Assembly: GCA_019192545.1 (NCBI GenBank)
Contig: JAHCMI010000025.1
Location: forward strand, 1-64,000
Origin: Rivularia sp. MS3
Lineage (GTDB): Bacteria; Cyanobacteriota; Cyanobacteriia; Cyanobacteriales; Nostocaceae
Reading direction: 5' to 3'
DNA length: 64,000 bases
This document shows positions 1 through 8,592 of the stretch, in pieces. Under the pieces are notes generated by a model. The model was not told the DNA's origin, searched no databases, and worked only from the letters and a program-made list of their open reading frames with translations. The stretch's first letter is position 1, and the number at the start of each line of letters is the position of its first letter. Made by a program: the position numbers and the translations under genes.

Positions 1-47
1 TTGTTCGCAATGAAATTGGTGTTACCCCTCATAACTTATGTGGTTGA
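1..47 (+). CDS. Possible 3' tail of an AraC-family regulator (partial)
   Basis: Reading frame 3 from the left edge gives VRNEIGVTPHNLCG and then TGA at 45-47. The RNxxGVTPHN string resembles the last helix of AraC/XylS DNA-binding domains; the AraC protein at 25 kb ends RKHVGVTPKVYRNQF. The last codons (CCCCTCATAACTTATGTGG) also match a dispersed repeat seen inverted near 39815-39840, so the end of the protein may have been replaced by a repeat insertion, or the likeness may be chance. Only 14 residues are visible. Confidence 0.3.
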   Translation, partial: VRNEIGVTPHNLCG

Positions 48-51
48 GTAA

Positions 52-189
52 TAGTGGTTTGTCCCGTTAGTTTTGATGGGCATATAGTAAATATAAAAAA
101 CATTTTCTTCCCCCACTCTCCCACTCTCCCACTCTCCCCCTCTCCCCCTCCCTGCCCTTACCCCTCAAAATTAATGCGGCAGACCAATA
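52..189. repeat. MITE-like dispersed repeat, family A, copy 1
   Basis: Terminal inverted repeats of about 28 bp (left TAGTGGTTTGTCCCGTTAG..., right end complementary to TATTGGTCTGCCGCATTAAT...) enclose a C-rich tandem tract of CCCACTCT units. The same element lies in the opposite orientation at 47272-47403, where even the interior ATATTTACnATATGCCCATC segment matches. There is no coding capacity. It fills the spacer upstream of the cupin gene. Confidence 0.75.
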
Positions 190-343
190 GTTCCCATTCT
201 TTAGAAAAAAATTTGGAATGAATAAAATCGCTATCGCAGCGCTTACCTAAAAAAATATTTTGCAGGCATTGCATAAGTTAATTTTGCCGCCTCTATTGAA
301 AAATAGAAAGACAAAACAAATTCATTTTCTTAGGATATTACCC

Positions 344-1060
344 ATGACTACAACAACAACAAGACAACAATTCTACTGCCAGCAGTTCCTAGAAACAATA
401 CAACTAGACTATAAAATGGCAGGTCATCCATCAATCGCTCGTTGGGTTGTTAATTCTATTAAAGTTGATGAAAGTGAAGCTGATACCCATTTCTTATTTG
501 TCTCAGAGGGTGAAGTTACTCTTAAGTGCAATAGCGGAGAATTCTTATTAAAAGAACACTGCTTTGCTGCTGTTCCAGGTAATTTTTCTTTAGATGGTTC
601 GGGACAAGTTTTAGTCGCAACACTTCTCAATTACACTGGACTTTTTAATATTGGAGGACCAATCGAACCTTTTGGAAGACTGAAATATATTGATGGCTGC
701 TCCTCAACAGTTCTGATTAATCCTCTAAGACGTGGAGAACCATGCTTAAATTTCCTCTATGTTCCTCCTGGTATATCCCAAACTCCTCACACCCATCCTT
801 CATTGCGAATTGGACTTGTTGCTTCGGGTAGTGGAACTTGTGAGGTAGATGAAGGAACCTTCAAGATGCAGCCTGGAACGGTTTTCTGTCTTCCAGAAAA
901 CAAGTTACATAGCTTCCATGCAATTAATGACTTCTTAAAAATTATTATTTATCATCCAGATTCTGATGTCGGTCCCACAGATGATTCTCATACCATGCTC
1001 AACAATACTTTTGTTGGTAAAAAGTCAGCCCAAGTTTTGGATGCAATTAGAACAAGATAA
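344..1060 (+). CDS. Cupin-domain protein
   Basis: A 238-residue soluble protein with two cupin-like beta-barrel halves. The second half carries the metal-binding signature PPGxxxTPHTHPS (about residues 142-154) and the second cupin motif QPGTVFCLPxNKLHSFH (about 179-195). The usual glutamate of cupin motif 1 is not at its expected place, so metal binding may be altered. ATG at 344 is chosen because AGGA lies 10-13 bases before it; an upstream ATG at 260 would add 28 residues with no ribosome site. Serine acetyltransferase and PLP-lyase genes follow on the same strand, hinting at a role in amino acid metabolism or its sensing. The exact substrate is unknown. Confidence 0.75.
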   Translation: MTTTTTRQQFYCQQFLETIQLDYKMAGHPSIARWVVNSIKVDESEADTHFLFVSEGEVTLKCNSGEFLLKEHCFAAVPGNFSLDGSGQVLVATLLNYTGLFNIGGPIEPFGRLKYIDGCSSTVLINPLRRGEPCLNFLYVPPGISQTPHTHPSLRIGLVASGSGTCEVDEGTFKMQPGTVFCLPENKLHSFHAINDFLKIIIYHPDSDVGPTDDSHTMLNNTFVGKKSAQVLDAIRTR

Positions 1061-1269
1061 CTATTACTAAATGCCTATTTATAAGGTTTATATGAAGGGT
1101 TTGTTGCCAATATTCAGAATATTTTTGCAATAAACCCAGTTTTTTTTGATAACCTTATCGTCTTCTTTAGTTAGTAAATCTTTGGGAAGTAGATTTACCA
1201 TAATCGATTGAACGAACCCAAAATCCCCATCTATAAATTCACAAAACTATAGCAAAGAGGTTGTTAACT

Positions 1270-1875
1270 ATGATTGCTAATGAAAAATTCCCCAGCAGTG
1301 TTCATTCTTCTCAAAAAAGCTGGACTGTTCTTAAGAAGGCTTGGAAAACTTTAGTTGAAGATTATGCGATTGTGATGAAGCGCGATCCAGCGGCAAAAAA
1401 CTGGTTAGAAGTGTTTCTTCTCTACCCAGGACCTCAAGCAATAATACTATATCGCATAGCCCATTTGCTTCATAAGGCTGGTGTTTTCTTTTTACCCCGT
1501 TTTATTTCCCATCTCGCTCGCTTCTTGACAGGAATTGAAATTCACCCTGGGGCACGTATCGGCAAAGGTGTATTTATTGACCACGGTATGGGAGTAGTTA
1601 TCGGTGAAACCGCAATAGTAGGAGATTATTGTTTACTTTATCAGGGTGTAACCCTCGGTGGAACGGGTAAGGAGAGCGGTAAACGTCATCCAACCTTGGC
1701 ACGTAATGTCACTGTCGGTGCGGGAGCCAAAATTCTTGGTAATATTAAGATTGGCAGTAACGCCCGTGTTGGTGCAGTTTCAGTAGTTTTAAAAGATATA
1801 CCGGCAAATTCGACAGTAGTGGGAATACCAGGTCGGATTGTTACTCAACGAGATGGAGTACAAATTAACAGTTAA
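1270..1875 (+). CDS. cysE: Serine O-acetyltransferase
   Basis: This enzyme transfers acetyl from acetyl-CoA to L-serine, giving O-acetylserine for cysteine synthesis in the cytoplasm. The 201-residue protein has a short alpha-helical N-terminus (residues 1-75, with the conserved [14 protein letters not shown] stretch). A left-handed beta-helix of hexapeptide repeats follows ([23 protein letters not shown]..., about 90-190). The catalytic His in [14 protein letters not shown] and the LGGTGK loop are visible. Its length matches the short, EpsC-like form. ATG at 1270 has AGAGG nine bases upstream; a TTG at 1261 is too close to that site. It lies between a cupin and a PLP lyase, which may make it a pathway-specific second copy rather than the housekeeping enzyme. 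Confidence 0.9.
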   Translation: MIANEKFPSSVHSSQKSWTVLKKAWKTLVEDYAIVMKRDPAAKNWLEVFLLYPGPQAIILYRIAHLLHKAGVFFLPRFISHLARFLTGIEIHPGARIGKGVFIDHGMGVVIGETAIVGDYCLLYQGVTLGGTGKESGKRHPTLARNVTVGAGAKILGNIKIGSNARVGAVSVVLKDIPANSTVVGIPGRIVTQRDGVQINS

Positions 1876-2595
1876 GTATAATATTTTATATATTTTTTTA
1901 TTTTTTTCGTTATCAATAGATTGCTGCCTATTGGAATAGATTCTGCAATGGGGCATCCCAATAAACGCAGTTTCTAGTGATGAAAGTATTATTCCACAGG
2001 TTGTTAAATTAGAAAGAAACCAGGTTTGTGCAACTGGTGATGTTCGGTCAGATAAATTATACTAAACCTTATTTTTTCTAAATATGATGTAATTAGAAAT
2101 ACCCTTACTTAGGGTATTTTTTGCTGAATATATATCTATAACTAAAACCAATAAAGCTTTATTGCTTCGCGGTACACCTCTGTCTAATATAACTGTATTT
2201 TTGAATGAAAAACTACGGTATATTTTTGTTAGCAAGCGCAGTGTTTTAAGTTAATCTTCACCGGCATCGCGCTGCTCTTAGATACCTCAATAACTGCCTA
2301 CCACTAAATTTTAACAAGGAACAAATTTGAATTCGATCAAAATTGCATAAATGAAATTTTGTAATCCCTATAAACAAAACAGAAAGACAAACTATTATTA
2401 TTTTCTTCGGATATTATCTATAATCGGAATCCCAGATTGAGTTATTGCTTAACAAGATAAAGTATAAATTAATTATAAATTGTCAATATTTATATATAAT
2501 TTACTCACTAATAATTCTCACAAATTGTCTAATGATTAAGCATATTTGAATTAACAAACCCAAAACCATTACATACTAACAGCACAGGAGTAATT
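1876..2595. other. Spacer with no gene recognised
   Basis: About 720 AT-rich bases separate the acetyltransferase from the PLP lyase. A terminator-like hairpin lies at 2098-2123. No ORF with coding character, RNA gene or clear repeat was recognised; the minus-strand ORF across 2529-2846 is antisense to the aldolase gene. Confidence 0.5.
2098..2124 (+). terminator. Rho-independent terminator-like hairpin
   Basis: Arms AATACCCT and AGGGTATT pair perfectly over 8 bp around a 5-base loop and run into a T tract. It lies about 220 bases after the acetyltransferase stop and would separate that gene from the lyase. Confidence 0.6.
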
Positions 2596-3702
2596 ATGAT
2601 TTTATTAACAAGCGATACAGAAACAAAGCCTACAAAAGCCATGCGAATGGCGATCGCTAATGCACCCGTTGGAGATGAGCAAAAAGGAGAAGATCCAACC
2701 GTTAACAAATTATTAGAACGAACCGCAGATTTGTTGGGTAAAGAAGACGCTCTTTTCTTTGCCTGTGGAACTATTTGTAATTTCGTGTCAATTAAGACAC
2801 ATACTCGTCCTGGTGATGTGGTGCTGGCAGAACATATGGCGCACATAATTCGAGCGGAATCGGGGGGCGCAGCAATGACTTCTGGTGTATTAATGGAACC
2901 GATTGCTAGCGAAAGAGGGATTTTTACAGCGGATGATGTGCAACAAGCACTTGATAGAGTGGCAATAGCTCCTTACCTTTACTCTGCAAATCCACGGTTA
3001 TTGTGCGTTGAGCAAACCCATAATTTTGCAGGAGGTACGGTTTGGCAACTTGATGAACTACAGCAGGTGTGTGATTTTGCCCGTCAAAAAGGTTTAGCCA
3101 CCCACATGGATGGAGCAAGACTTTTAAATGCAGTTGTTGCCACTCAAACTACAGCCAAGGATTTTGCTTCTTGTGTCGATTCTGTGTGGATTGACTTTAG
3201 TAAAGGGTTAGGAGCGCCTATGGGTGCTGTTCTTGCTGGTACAAAGGAATTTATCTCTGAAGCACGTCGATATAAGCACATGTTTGGCGGCGCAATGCGT
3301 CAAGCTGGTATTATTGCAGCAGGTTGTCTTCATTCACTTGACCATCACGTTCAACGTTTACAAGAAGACCACAAAAATGCAACTTATTTGGCTCGACGAT
3401 TGAGTCAAATCGAAGGAATTACAGTTAGAGACACTTCGCCGGATACAAACATTGTTTTCTTTGATGTTTCCAACCTGGGAATCGATACAGCCATGTTCCT
3501 CACTCTTTTACAAAAGCATGGTGTGAAAATGGGAGCCGTTGGTAAATCAATTCGGGCTGTGACTCATTTAGATGTTTCCTGGACAGATATAGATTTTGCC
3601 ATTGATGCTATTACCAAAATAGCAAGACCTTACGCAAATGTTACAAGTAATGCTGCACAAAGCATACCGAGCGCCCAAAAAACGGTACTACAGACTTCGT
3701 AA
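2596..3702 (+). CDS. Threonine aldolase / beta-eliminating lyase family PLP enzyme
   Basis: The 368-residue protein has the fold-type I PLP layout of low-specificity L-threonine aldolases, which split threonine or allo-threonine into glycine and acetaldehyde. Visible landmarks are SDTETKPTKAMRMA at the N-terminus, the ACGTICNFVSIKTH loop, HMDGARLLNA (the Asp that contacts the PLP nitrogen, about residue 173) and the Schiff-base lysine in DFSKGLGAPMGAVLAG (about residue 203). ATG at 2596 follows AGGAG at 2586-2590. The last 20 residues are variable. Related members cleave beta-substituted amino acids, so the nearby serine acetyltransferase suggests work on serine-derived or acetylserine-derived compounds; that is inference. 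Confidence 0.85.
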   Translation: MILLTSDTETKPTKAMRMAIANAPVGDEQKGEDPTVNKLLERTADLLGKEDALFFACGTICNFVSIKTHTRPGDVVLAEHMAHIIRAESGGAAMTSGVLMEPIASERGIFTADDVQQALDRVAIAPYLYSANPRLLCVEQTHNFAGGTVWQLDELQQVCDFARQKGLATHMDGARLLNAVVATQTTAKDFASCVDSVWIDFSKGLGAPMGAVLAGTKEFISEARRYKHMFGGAMRQAGIIAAGCLHSLDHHVQRLQEDHKNATYLARRLSQIEGITVRDTSPDTNIVFFDVSNLGIDTAMFLTLLQKHGVKMGAVGKSIRAVTHLDVSWTDIDFAIDAITKIARPYANVTSNAAQSIPSAQKTVLQTS

Positions 3703-3798
3703 GTCCCGACATCTATTTTGTATTTGTAGTAAAGGATGATTTTAACACTTTATTAGAAGAGGTTTTATTAGCATTTGAATCTGAGACAGAATAAAATT

Positions 3799-4257
3799 TT
3801 ATTGTGAATTAACTTCATCTTCCTTAGCATTGATCATTCTCTGTACTTCTTCTAAAATCTCCTTACAACCATAATTTGGTGCTGATGAATCTCTTGGTTT
3901 CCGTTTGCGAAAAATATTTAGCTCAGACTTAGTAGTAAGCATATCTTGAACTTCATCTTCAGAAACACCTATTTCTTCTTCAAACATTAATTCAGCACCA
4001 TGTTCTAAATCATCGTGAATAACATTTAAATCTCGCAATCCTCTATAGTACCAAGTAGCTTGCTGATTTTTATGGTTGAGATATGAAGTTTCGCTTTCTC
4101 TACCAAGCTGTTCGGCTTTTTCAAAAGCTGATTGAGGTGAATCAGCACGAACAAGAACGATGTTAACATGAACAACATTACGAGGTTCTTGCTCAATTTT
4201 GCATTCCATTACAAGTTCCGCAATATACCATTTTTCATCTTCAAAAATTCCAGCCAT
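3799..4257 (-). CDS. DUF4288-like protein
   Basis: The 152-residue soluble protein starts with the WYIAELVMECKIE pattern of DUF4288, followed by ADSPQSAFEKAEQLG and WYYRGLRDLNVIHDDLEHGAEL. The C-terminal 40 residues are charged (FRKRKPRDSS). DUF4288 has no established function. The gene begins two bases after the stop codon of the alpha/beta hydrolase gene, so the two are almost surely co-transcribed and possibly translationally coupled. Confidence 0.7.
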   Translation of the reverse strand: MAGIFEDEKWYIAELVMECKIEQEPRNVVHVNIVLVRADSPQSAFEKAEQLGRESETSYLNHKNQQATWYYRGLRDLNVIHDDLEHGAELMFEEEIGVSEDEVQDMLTTKSELNIFRKRKPRDSSAPNYGCKEILEEVQRMINAKEDEVNSQ

Positions 4258-4259
4258 TT

Positions 4260-5177
4260 TTAAATACCCCCAAGAAATTTCTCAACGCTCTGTTTCCAAA
4301 GCTGTTTATCAACGGTAACGAGTAAATTATGTCCAGCATCTGGGAAAATCACAAGTTCTTTAGAACCCTGTAAATTTTGCAATATCTCGTTTATTTCTTC
4401 TAAACTTGTCCATTTATCAAGCTTTCCCTGTAATATCAAAGTCGGGCATTTAACGGATTTTGCATAGGTGACTGGATTATGAGTAAAACCGTTAAACCCG
4501 TGTTGAATTCCTCCCCAAAATACAATTAGTTGAGTGATGGGAAATGTGGGAATTTTAATTGCTTTTAATCTTGAGCCTACAGCATTTACAAGACGTGCAA
4601 AGGGAGCTTCTAAAATAATAGCTTCGGGATTAATATTTTTATCTTTGTCAGCCATTGATTTCAGAATTGCAGCACTACCCATCGATACACCGTACAATAT
4701 ATATGGATGTTTTAATTTTGATTTTTCAGCATAGTTTACTGCTAAAGCAACATCTTCCGCTTCTCTAAAACCTATGGTTGTACTATTACCGCTCGAAGCT
4801 CCTAATCCTCGAAAATCTACAAGTAATGTATTGTAATCTAAATCGTGAAATACTTGGGTTGGAGCTAATAGTTGTTTAGCTTTACTACCATTATTACCGG
4901 GAAATAATAAAACAGTTCCGTTTGATTTATTTTCAGCGGGGATAAACCAGGTATCTAACCATTCATTTCGATTTATAGAAATACGTTTGGTTTCGTATTT
5001 AAGTCCGATATCGGCAGGTTTTTTTGAGCTAACTTGTCTGTTATAAGAGTTAAAGTATGTTAAATAATAAGCACCACCGTAAGATAAAATATTGAGGATG
5101 ATAAAAGTAATTATTATAAATTTGTAAATACGTTTTCTGGTTTTTATTCTTACTTTAATGGCTTCTAATCGCTGCAT
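4260..5177 (-). CDS. Membrane-anchored alpha/beta hydrolase
   Basis: The 305-residue protein has one N-terminal membrane helix (about residues 18-40, FIIITFIILNILSYGGAYYLTYF) and an alpha/beta-hydrolase domain. Visible features are the oxyanion region VLLFPGNNGSK, the nucleophile elbow GVSMGSAA, the acid-containing ILQGKLDKWTS and the catalytic His in FPDAGHN near the end. It resembles the YfhR/BEM46-type hydrolases, serine esterases or peptidases of unknown substrate facing the periplasm or thylakoid lumen. It is first of a two-gene unit with the DUF4288 gene. The spacer upstream holds a GTAGGTTGGGT palindrome. Confidence 0.8.
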   Translation of the reverse strand: MQRLEAIKVRIKTRKRIYKFIIITFIILNILSYGGAYYLTYFNSYNRQVSSKKPADIGLKYETKRISINRNEWLDTWFIPAENKSNGTVLLFPGNNGSKAKQLLAPTQVFHDLDYNTLLVDFRGLGASSGNSTTIGFREAEDVALAVNYAEKSKLKHPYILYGVSMGSAAILKSMADKDKNINPEAIILEAPFARLVNAVGSRLKAIKIPTFPITQLIVFWGGIQHGFNGFTHNPVTYAKSVKCPTLILQGKLDKWTSLEEINEILQNLQGSKELVIFPDAGHNLLVTVDKQLWKQSVEKFLGGI

Positions 5178-5221
5178 TTAATTTTCCCTCACCACAGTAA
5201 TATTATAGATTTACCATGTTG

Positions 5222-5299
5222 ATGTTGGGTTACGACACGATTTATAAAAATTTTCGTTTCAGTTATTAATTGAAAAATTGTGTCTAACCCAACCTACAA
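5222..5299. repeat. Dispersed palindrome, family B (GTAGGTTGGGT)
   Basis: GATGTTGGGTTACGACACG at one end and GTGTCTAACCCAACCTAC at the other form an imperfect inverted repeat. The family recurs at 8452-8542, 9013-9111, 39732-39799 and 47404-47493. Confidence 0.7.
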
Positions 5300-5794
5300 G
5301 AATTTATGAATTATTTTGCACACTTCCTGTGGTGAAAGCAATTCTGTATTTATAAAAGTTCCTAAATCAGTTTTATTTTTAATTATCTCAGCGTAAGCAA
5401 TATCAACAGCTTTCCCCAAGGGTTTACGATTTAAACGTAATTGTTCGCGCTGTTTGATAATTGACAATGGAGCAATCAAGGTAAATAGAAAATAGGATTC
5501 TCTCATCTCACAATTTTCTATAAATCTTTCAACATGAATTTTCTTGGTAAAGACGTAATCAAAAATAATTAATTCATAACCTGCTTTTAAATAATTTCTA
5601 CAGCAAGCTCCACCGTTTATATAAGTCAAACCTTTGGTTAAATTTTCCGAATTCCGATTCACAATCCAATGTTTTATATCATCTCCTTGGATACAAACCG
5701 AATTCTGAGAATATTGAGCAATAAGCTTTGCTGTCGTTGATTTTCCAACTCCCGGTGGTCCGTTGATAATAATGATTTTACAGTTTTGACGCAA
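5294..5794 (-). CDS. P-loop NTPase, small kinase or phosphotransferase-like
   Basis: The 166-residue protein opens with a textbook Walker A, INGPPGVGKSTTAK (residues 10-23), followed by an acidic GDDIKHW motif where kinases of the chloramphenicol phosphotransferase, zeta-toxin and shikimate kinase group place a substrate-binding acid. A lid-like REQLRLNRKPLG segment follows. No Walker B is obvious apart from ELIIFDYVF. The frame begins with a TTG codon, which may be the true start because the hicA stop is only 22 bases upstream and the Walker A would be cut by later starts. It sits directly downstream of hicBA on the same strand and could be a third member of that unit. Its substrate is unknown. 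Confidence 0.65.
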   Translation of the reverse strand: MRQNCKIIIINGPPGVGKSTTAKLIAQYSQNSVCIQGDDIKHWIVNRNSENLTKGLTYINGGACCRNYLKAGYELIIFDYVFTKKIHVERFIENCEMRESYFLFTLIAPLSIIKQREQLRLNRKPLGKAVDIAYAEIIKNKTDLGTFINTELLSPQEVCKIIHKFL

Positions 5795-5816
5795 AGGGTT
5801 AGTAACTGTTTTAGCT

Positions 5817-6041
5817 TCAATACAACTCTAATAATTCTTCAACAGTCAATTCGATGTCGCTTGCTATTTGTCGCAAAAGTCTAGGAGAAATATCACGTCC
5901 TTTATGAAACGGAACAGTTGTTCCTCTACCATCTTGATGACGAAATTGTTTGTGCGAACCTTTTTGACGAACTTCTACAAAACCTAGTTTTTCCAGAATA
6001 CGTACAACTTCTTGTGGCTTCAGAACGGGAATGTTGCTCAT
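5817..6041 (-). CDS. hicA: HicA-type mRNA interferase toxin
   Basis: HicA toxins are small dsRBD-like ribonucleases that cleave mRNA and are held inactive by HicB. The 74-residue protein shows the whole family pattern: LKPQEVVRILEKLGF, the catalytic His in RQKGSHKQFRH (about residue 30), VPFHKGRDISPRLLRQIASDI and a C-terminal helix. Length is typical. It starts three bases after the hicB stop, so the pair is one operon with the antitoxin first. Confidence 0.9.
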   Translation of the reverse strand: MSNIPVLKPQEVVRILEKLGFVEVRQKGSHKQFRHQDGRGTTVPFHKGRDISPRLLRQIASDIELTVEELLELY

Positions 6042-6044
6042 AGC

Positions 6045-6254
6045 TTACTTAACCACAATTTGCTGCGTACCAACAAAATCCGTTTTGAATACTACTTTTT
6101 CATCCTCTAAGAGCATTTCAATAACTTCACGGAGATTCTCATGCAACTCGTCCAAAGTTTCTGCTTGAGAGTGCGCTCCAGGAAATCCAGGAACATAACC
6201 AACGTAGAGATTAGTGTCAAAATCTCGTTCGACAATTGCGGTGAAGACTTTCAT
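6045..6254 (-). CDS. hicB: HicB-type antitoxin
   Basis: The 69-residue protein has the partial RNase-H-like HicB fold: FTAIVERDFDTNLYVGYVPGFPGAHSQ, then ETLDELHENLREVIEMLLED. It neutralises HicA. This short form has no separate C-terminal helix-turn-helix, so autoregulation would need another protein or a beta-strand surface. It lies upstream of hicA with a 3-base gap. Confidence 0.88.
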   Translation of the reverse strand: MKVFTAIVERDFDTNLYVGYVPGFPGAHSQAETLDELHENLREVIEMLLEDEKVVFKTDFVGTQQIVVK

Positions 6255-6554
6255 AATCGCTGATTATATTTACTTGATTATTATGCCGCTTCACTTTCAG
6301 GTAGTCAACATAAAATGTTAACCTTTACTTTCCCAAACCAGAAAAAAACTGATTGGTTAAATAATGATGTTTATTGTAAGGAGAAAGCGGTTGAGACATT
6401 GCGATTATTTAAATACTGACATCAGTTTACGATATTAAATTTACACCTTTTGAAGATGATAAATGTAAGGATTTTTCATAGTCTTTGCATTTAGTTGATG
6501 CTTGCTTAAAAGATATCTAGAAAATTCAGAATCATGTTTCAAGCATATCTAATT
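6255..6554. other. Spacer with no gene recognised
   Basis: About 300 AT-rich bases between hicB and the TPM-domain gene. The hicBA promoter should lie at the left end. No repeat or RNA gene was recognised. Confidence 0.4.
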
Positions 6555-7916
6555 TTACCAACTATCTCCAGCACCCCCACCATCACTACTGCCACCACCA
6601 AAGTCGCTGCTACTTGAACCTGAATCGCTACTACTGCAACTGCTACTAGAGCTACTACTTGTACTTGGAGGAGACAATTTAGGAATTGTTTCATCACGAG
6701 TGATAGCGTAATTGCAACATTGACACTTTTTCCAGGTGCGACGAGTTCCCGATGAGTATTGAGTTGCTTGACGAACAACTTGTGTACGGATGTCGGTGAC
6801 GGTTAATTCTTTGCAGGTAGGGCAATTAGATGCTTTACTTGGGGATTGAAAAATCAGAAGATGCATATGGCTATGTGGTTTTCCTGTCGCACATTTAGCA
6901 CATCGCCAACCTTTAAATTTGAGGCTACCGATTCCCCGCGCTACTTTTTGAGGTTTAGTAAGAAGAGCTTCTATTTCTGTAGCTTCTACTTGCTGCATAG
7001 GTTCCGAGCATACATTACAGTAGGCTTTTCTCGAAAATAATGGAGAATTTCGGCGCGATTTACCCGATGGAGATAAATTATCTTTAGTAATATACTCAAA
7101 GGCTTTAGCAATATATCCTGATGATGGCAAACGAATGTACTTCCATACTGGTTTTCTATACTTCTTTACTGGTTTTCTATACTTCTCTTGATTGCATTGA
7201 GTATCACGTGACTTTTTGAATACAACAATTGATAATACGATGAATATAATTGGTAAGCCCAATATTATAAAGGGTATTAAGAGGAAAATACCAGTTAAGA
7301 GTATTGCCAGCAATATATCCTGAAAAGAAGCTTTATCTTTTGTTTCTAAATCAACCGCAGTATCGTATTCATTGTTATTTTGAGTTTTCGTGTCTAGCTC
7401 TTTAATTAACGACTTTGTACCAGCTAATATCCCAGCTTCAAAGTTTCCTCGTTTGAACTTTGGCGTTACCTGCTCGCGGATAATACTGCCTACTTTCGCA
7501 TTTGGTAAAACTTTCTGTATTCCTTTCCCTGTCTCGATTTCAGTACGGCGATCGCCCTTTGAAACCAGAAACAAAATCCCGTTATTTTTACCTTTTTTAC
7601 CGATACCCCAAGTGCTAAATAATTGGGTTGTAAATGCTTTGGGTGTAGCTGAAGGTTTGGTTGTCGGTACGGTAACTATTGCGATTTCCGTACCGTTTTG
7701 TTTTTCTAAATCAGAAATCATTTGATTGAGTTGGTTTTCTGCTTGAGGAGAAAGCATATCAACCATATCCGTTACCCATCCACCGTTTTGCTGTCGGGGA
7801 TTTGGTACTTCGTTTACCGTTAAAGCATAACTAGGAATATTAGCAAGAATAAAAGTAATGGTTAAACTCAATGCAAATATTAATAGTTTATAGCGACGGA
7901 TAAATTTTAAATTCAT
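6555..7916 (-). CDS. TPM-domain (TLP18.3/Psb32/MOLO-1 type) membrane protein
   Basis: The 453-residue protein has a signal or anchor helix (residues 10-32), then a TPM domain (about 45-180) with VTDMVDMLSPQAENQLNQMISDLEKQNGTEIAIVTVPTT and GIGKKGKNNGILFLVSKGDRRTEIETG. A second membrane region spans about 195-235 (ILLAILLTGIFLLIPFIILGLPIIFIVLSIVVF). The cytoplasmic part holds CxxC pairs (CNVCSEPMQ, CAKCATG, CPTCKEL, CQCCNY), suggesting zinc ribbons, and the tail is almost pure Ser then GGGSSDGGGAG. TPM proteins include Psb32, linked to photosystem II repair, and the YgcG family with the same Ser/Gly tail. The upstream region is duplicated before the next gene. Confidence 0.8.
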   Translation of the reverse strand: MNLKFIRRYKLLIFALSLTITFILANIPSYALTVNEVPNPRQQNGGWVTDMVDMLSPQAENQLNQMISDLEKQNGTEIAIVTVPTTKPSATPKAFTTQLFSTWGIGKKGKNNGILFLVSKGDRRTEIETGKGIQKVLPNAKVGSIIREQVTPKFKRGNFEAGILAGTKSLIKELDTKTQNNNEYDTAVDLETKDKASFQDILLAILLTGIFLLIPFIILGLPIIFIVLSIVVFKKSRDTQCNQEKYRKPVKKYRKPVWKYIRLPSSGYIAKAFEYITKDNLSPSGKSRRNSPLFSRKAYCNVCSEPMQQVEATEIEALLTKPQKVARGIGSLKFKGWRCAKCATGKPHSHMHLLIFQSPSKASNCPTCKELTVTDIRTQVVRQATQYSSGTRRTWKKCQCCNYAITRDETIPKLSPPSTSSSSSSSCSSSDSGSSSSDFGGGSSDGGGAGDSW

Positions 7917-8039
7917 TTTTTATTTAATTTTATTTTTGATTTTTATAATTCCACTTTAACTTCAGGCTTAAAAATTGAACAAAGGATATATACGGAAATT
8001 TGCTGATAATTTCATTTTTTTATTCAGCATTTTAAAAAA

Positions 8040-8175
8040 AATTATACATTTAGAGAATAATAGTATTTTATCTAGTATCTTTTTTGCAAAACTAGTCTAG
8101 ACGAGCTTTTTAATTGAGCGATCGCCCTTGATTAAGAAAGAAGTTTTTGACCGTATAATTACAGTATTTATTTAA
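8040..8175. repeat. Duplicated intergenic block, copy 1
   Basis: This stretch and 9120-9275 share a run of conserved segments in the same order, ending with CCGTATAATTACAG and ATTTATTTAATACATT. Each copy lies upstream of a minus-strand gene for a membrane protein with a Ser/Gly-rich tail, so it may be a shared promoter or the trace of a tandem duplication. Confidence 0.7.
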
Positions 8176-8451
8176 TACATTGACTCTTCAATCAAGTGTC
8201 AACGGAATAGTTATATTTCAAGTCTCGCAATTTAGAAATGGGTTATAGCAATTTCACTGCTAACAAGACTAATCCTTCTTATCCTCTTCCTTTGCTTGCT
8301 CTGCGCTCTCTGCGGTTTTTTTAAGAGAGTTTATAACCCCTCAAAATTAATTACTCCCATTCCGCTCTAAGATTTCCTATGAAAATTTCTCCCTCACTCC
8401 CTCCCTCTCTCACTCAACCCCAAACGGTAATCTTCTACCGGGAAGGGAGTA

Positions 8452-8542
8452 GTAGGTTGGGTGTCGCTGCGCGCAACCCAACATCCGTGTTGGGTTACTC
8501 TACGAGAAAGCTCCGCTTACACTAGGTTCAACCCAACCTACC
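8452..8542. repeat. Dispersed palindrome, family B (GTAGGTTGGGT)
   Basis: GTAGGTTGGGTGTCGC and GGTTCAACCCAACCTACC close the element, with an inner palindrome CAACCCAACATCCGTGTTGGG. It sits just after the 3' end of the small Ser/Gly-rich gene. Confidence 0.75.
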
Positions 8543-8592
8543 TTCTTCTATTGCTTTACCCCGCTTTCATTAATGTAGTGGAGTACTAAAAT

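Larger units (their letters stand above)
7917..8592. other. Spacer with a duplicated block and dispersed repeats
   Basis: It holds block 8040-8175, duplicated at 9120-9275 (TTATACATTTAGAGA, GCGATCGCCC and CCGTATAATTACAG shared in order), a CTCTCTGCGGTTTTTTTA repeat near 8305-8322, C-rich CCCTC tandem units near 8390 and a GTAGGTTGGGT palindrome at 8452-8542. The block next to 7916 may carry the TPM gene promoter. Confidence 0.6.

Noticed and set aside
110-150. Regular C-rich units that resemble a CRISPR array at first glance
   Set aside because: The units are directly adjacent 7-8 base repeats without unique spacers, so this is a tandem repeat core of a MITE-like element.
3703-3784. Out-of-frame stretch after the aldolase gene reading PDIYFVFVVKDDFNTLLEEVLLAFESETE before a stop
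   Set aside because: It looks protein-like but has no start codon and overlaps the end of the aldolase gene; it could be the remains of a longer gene end, but nothing supports that.
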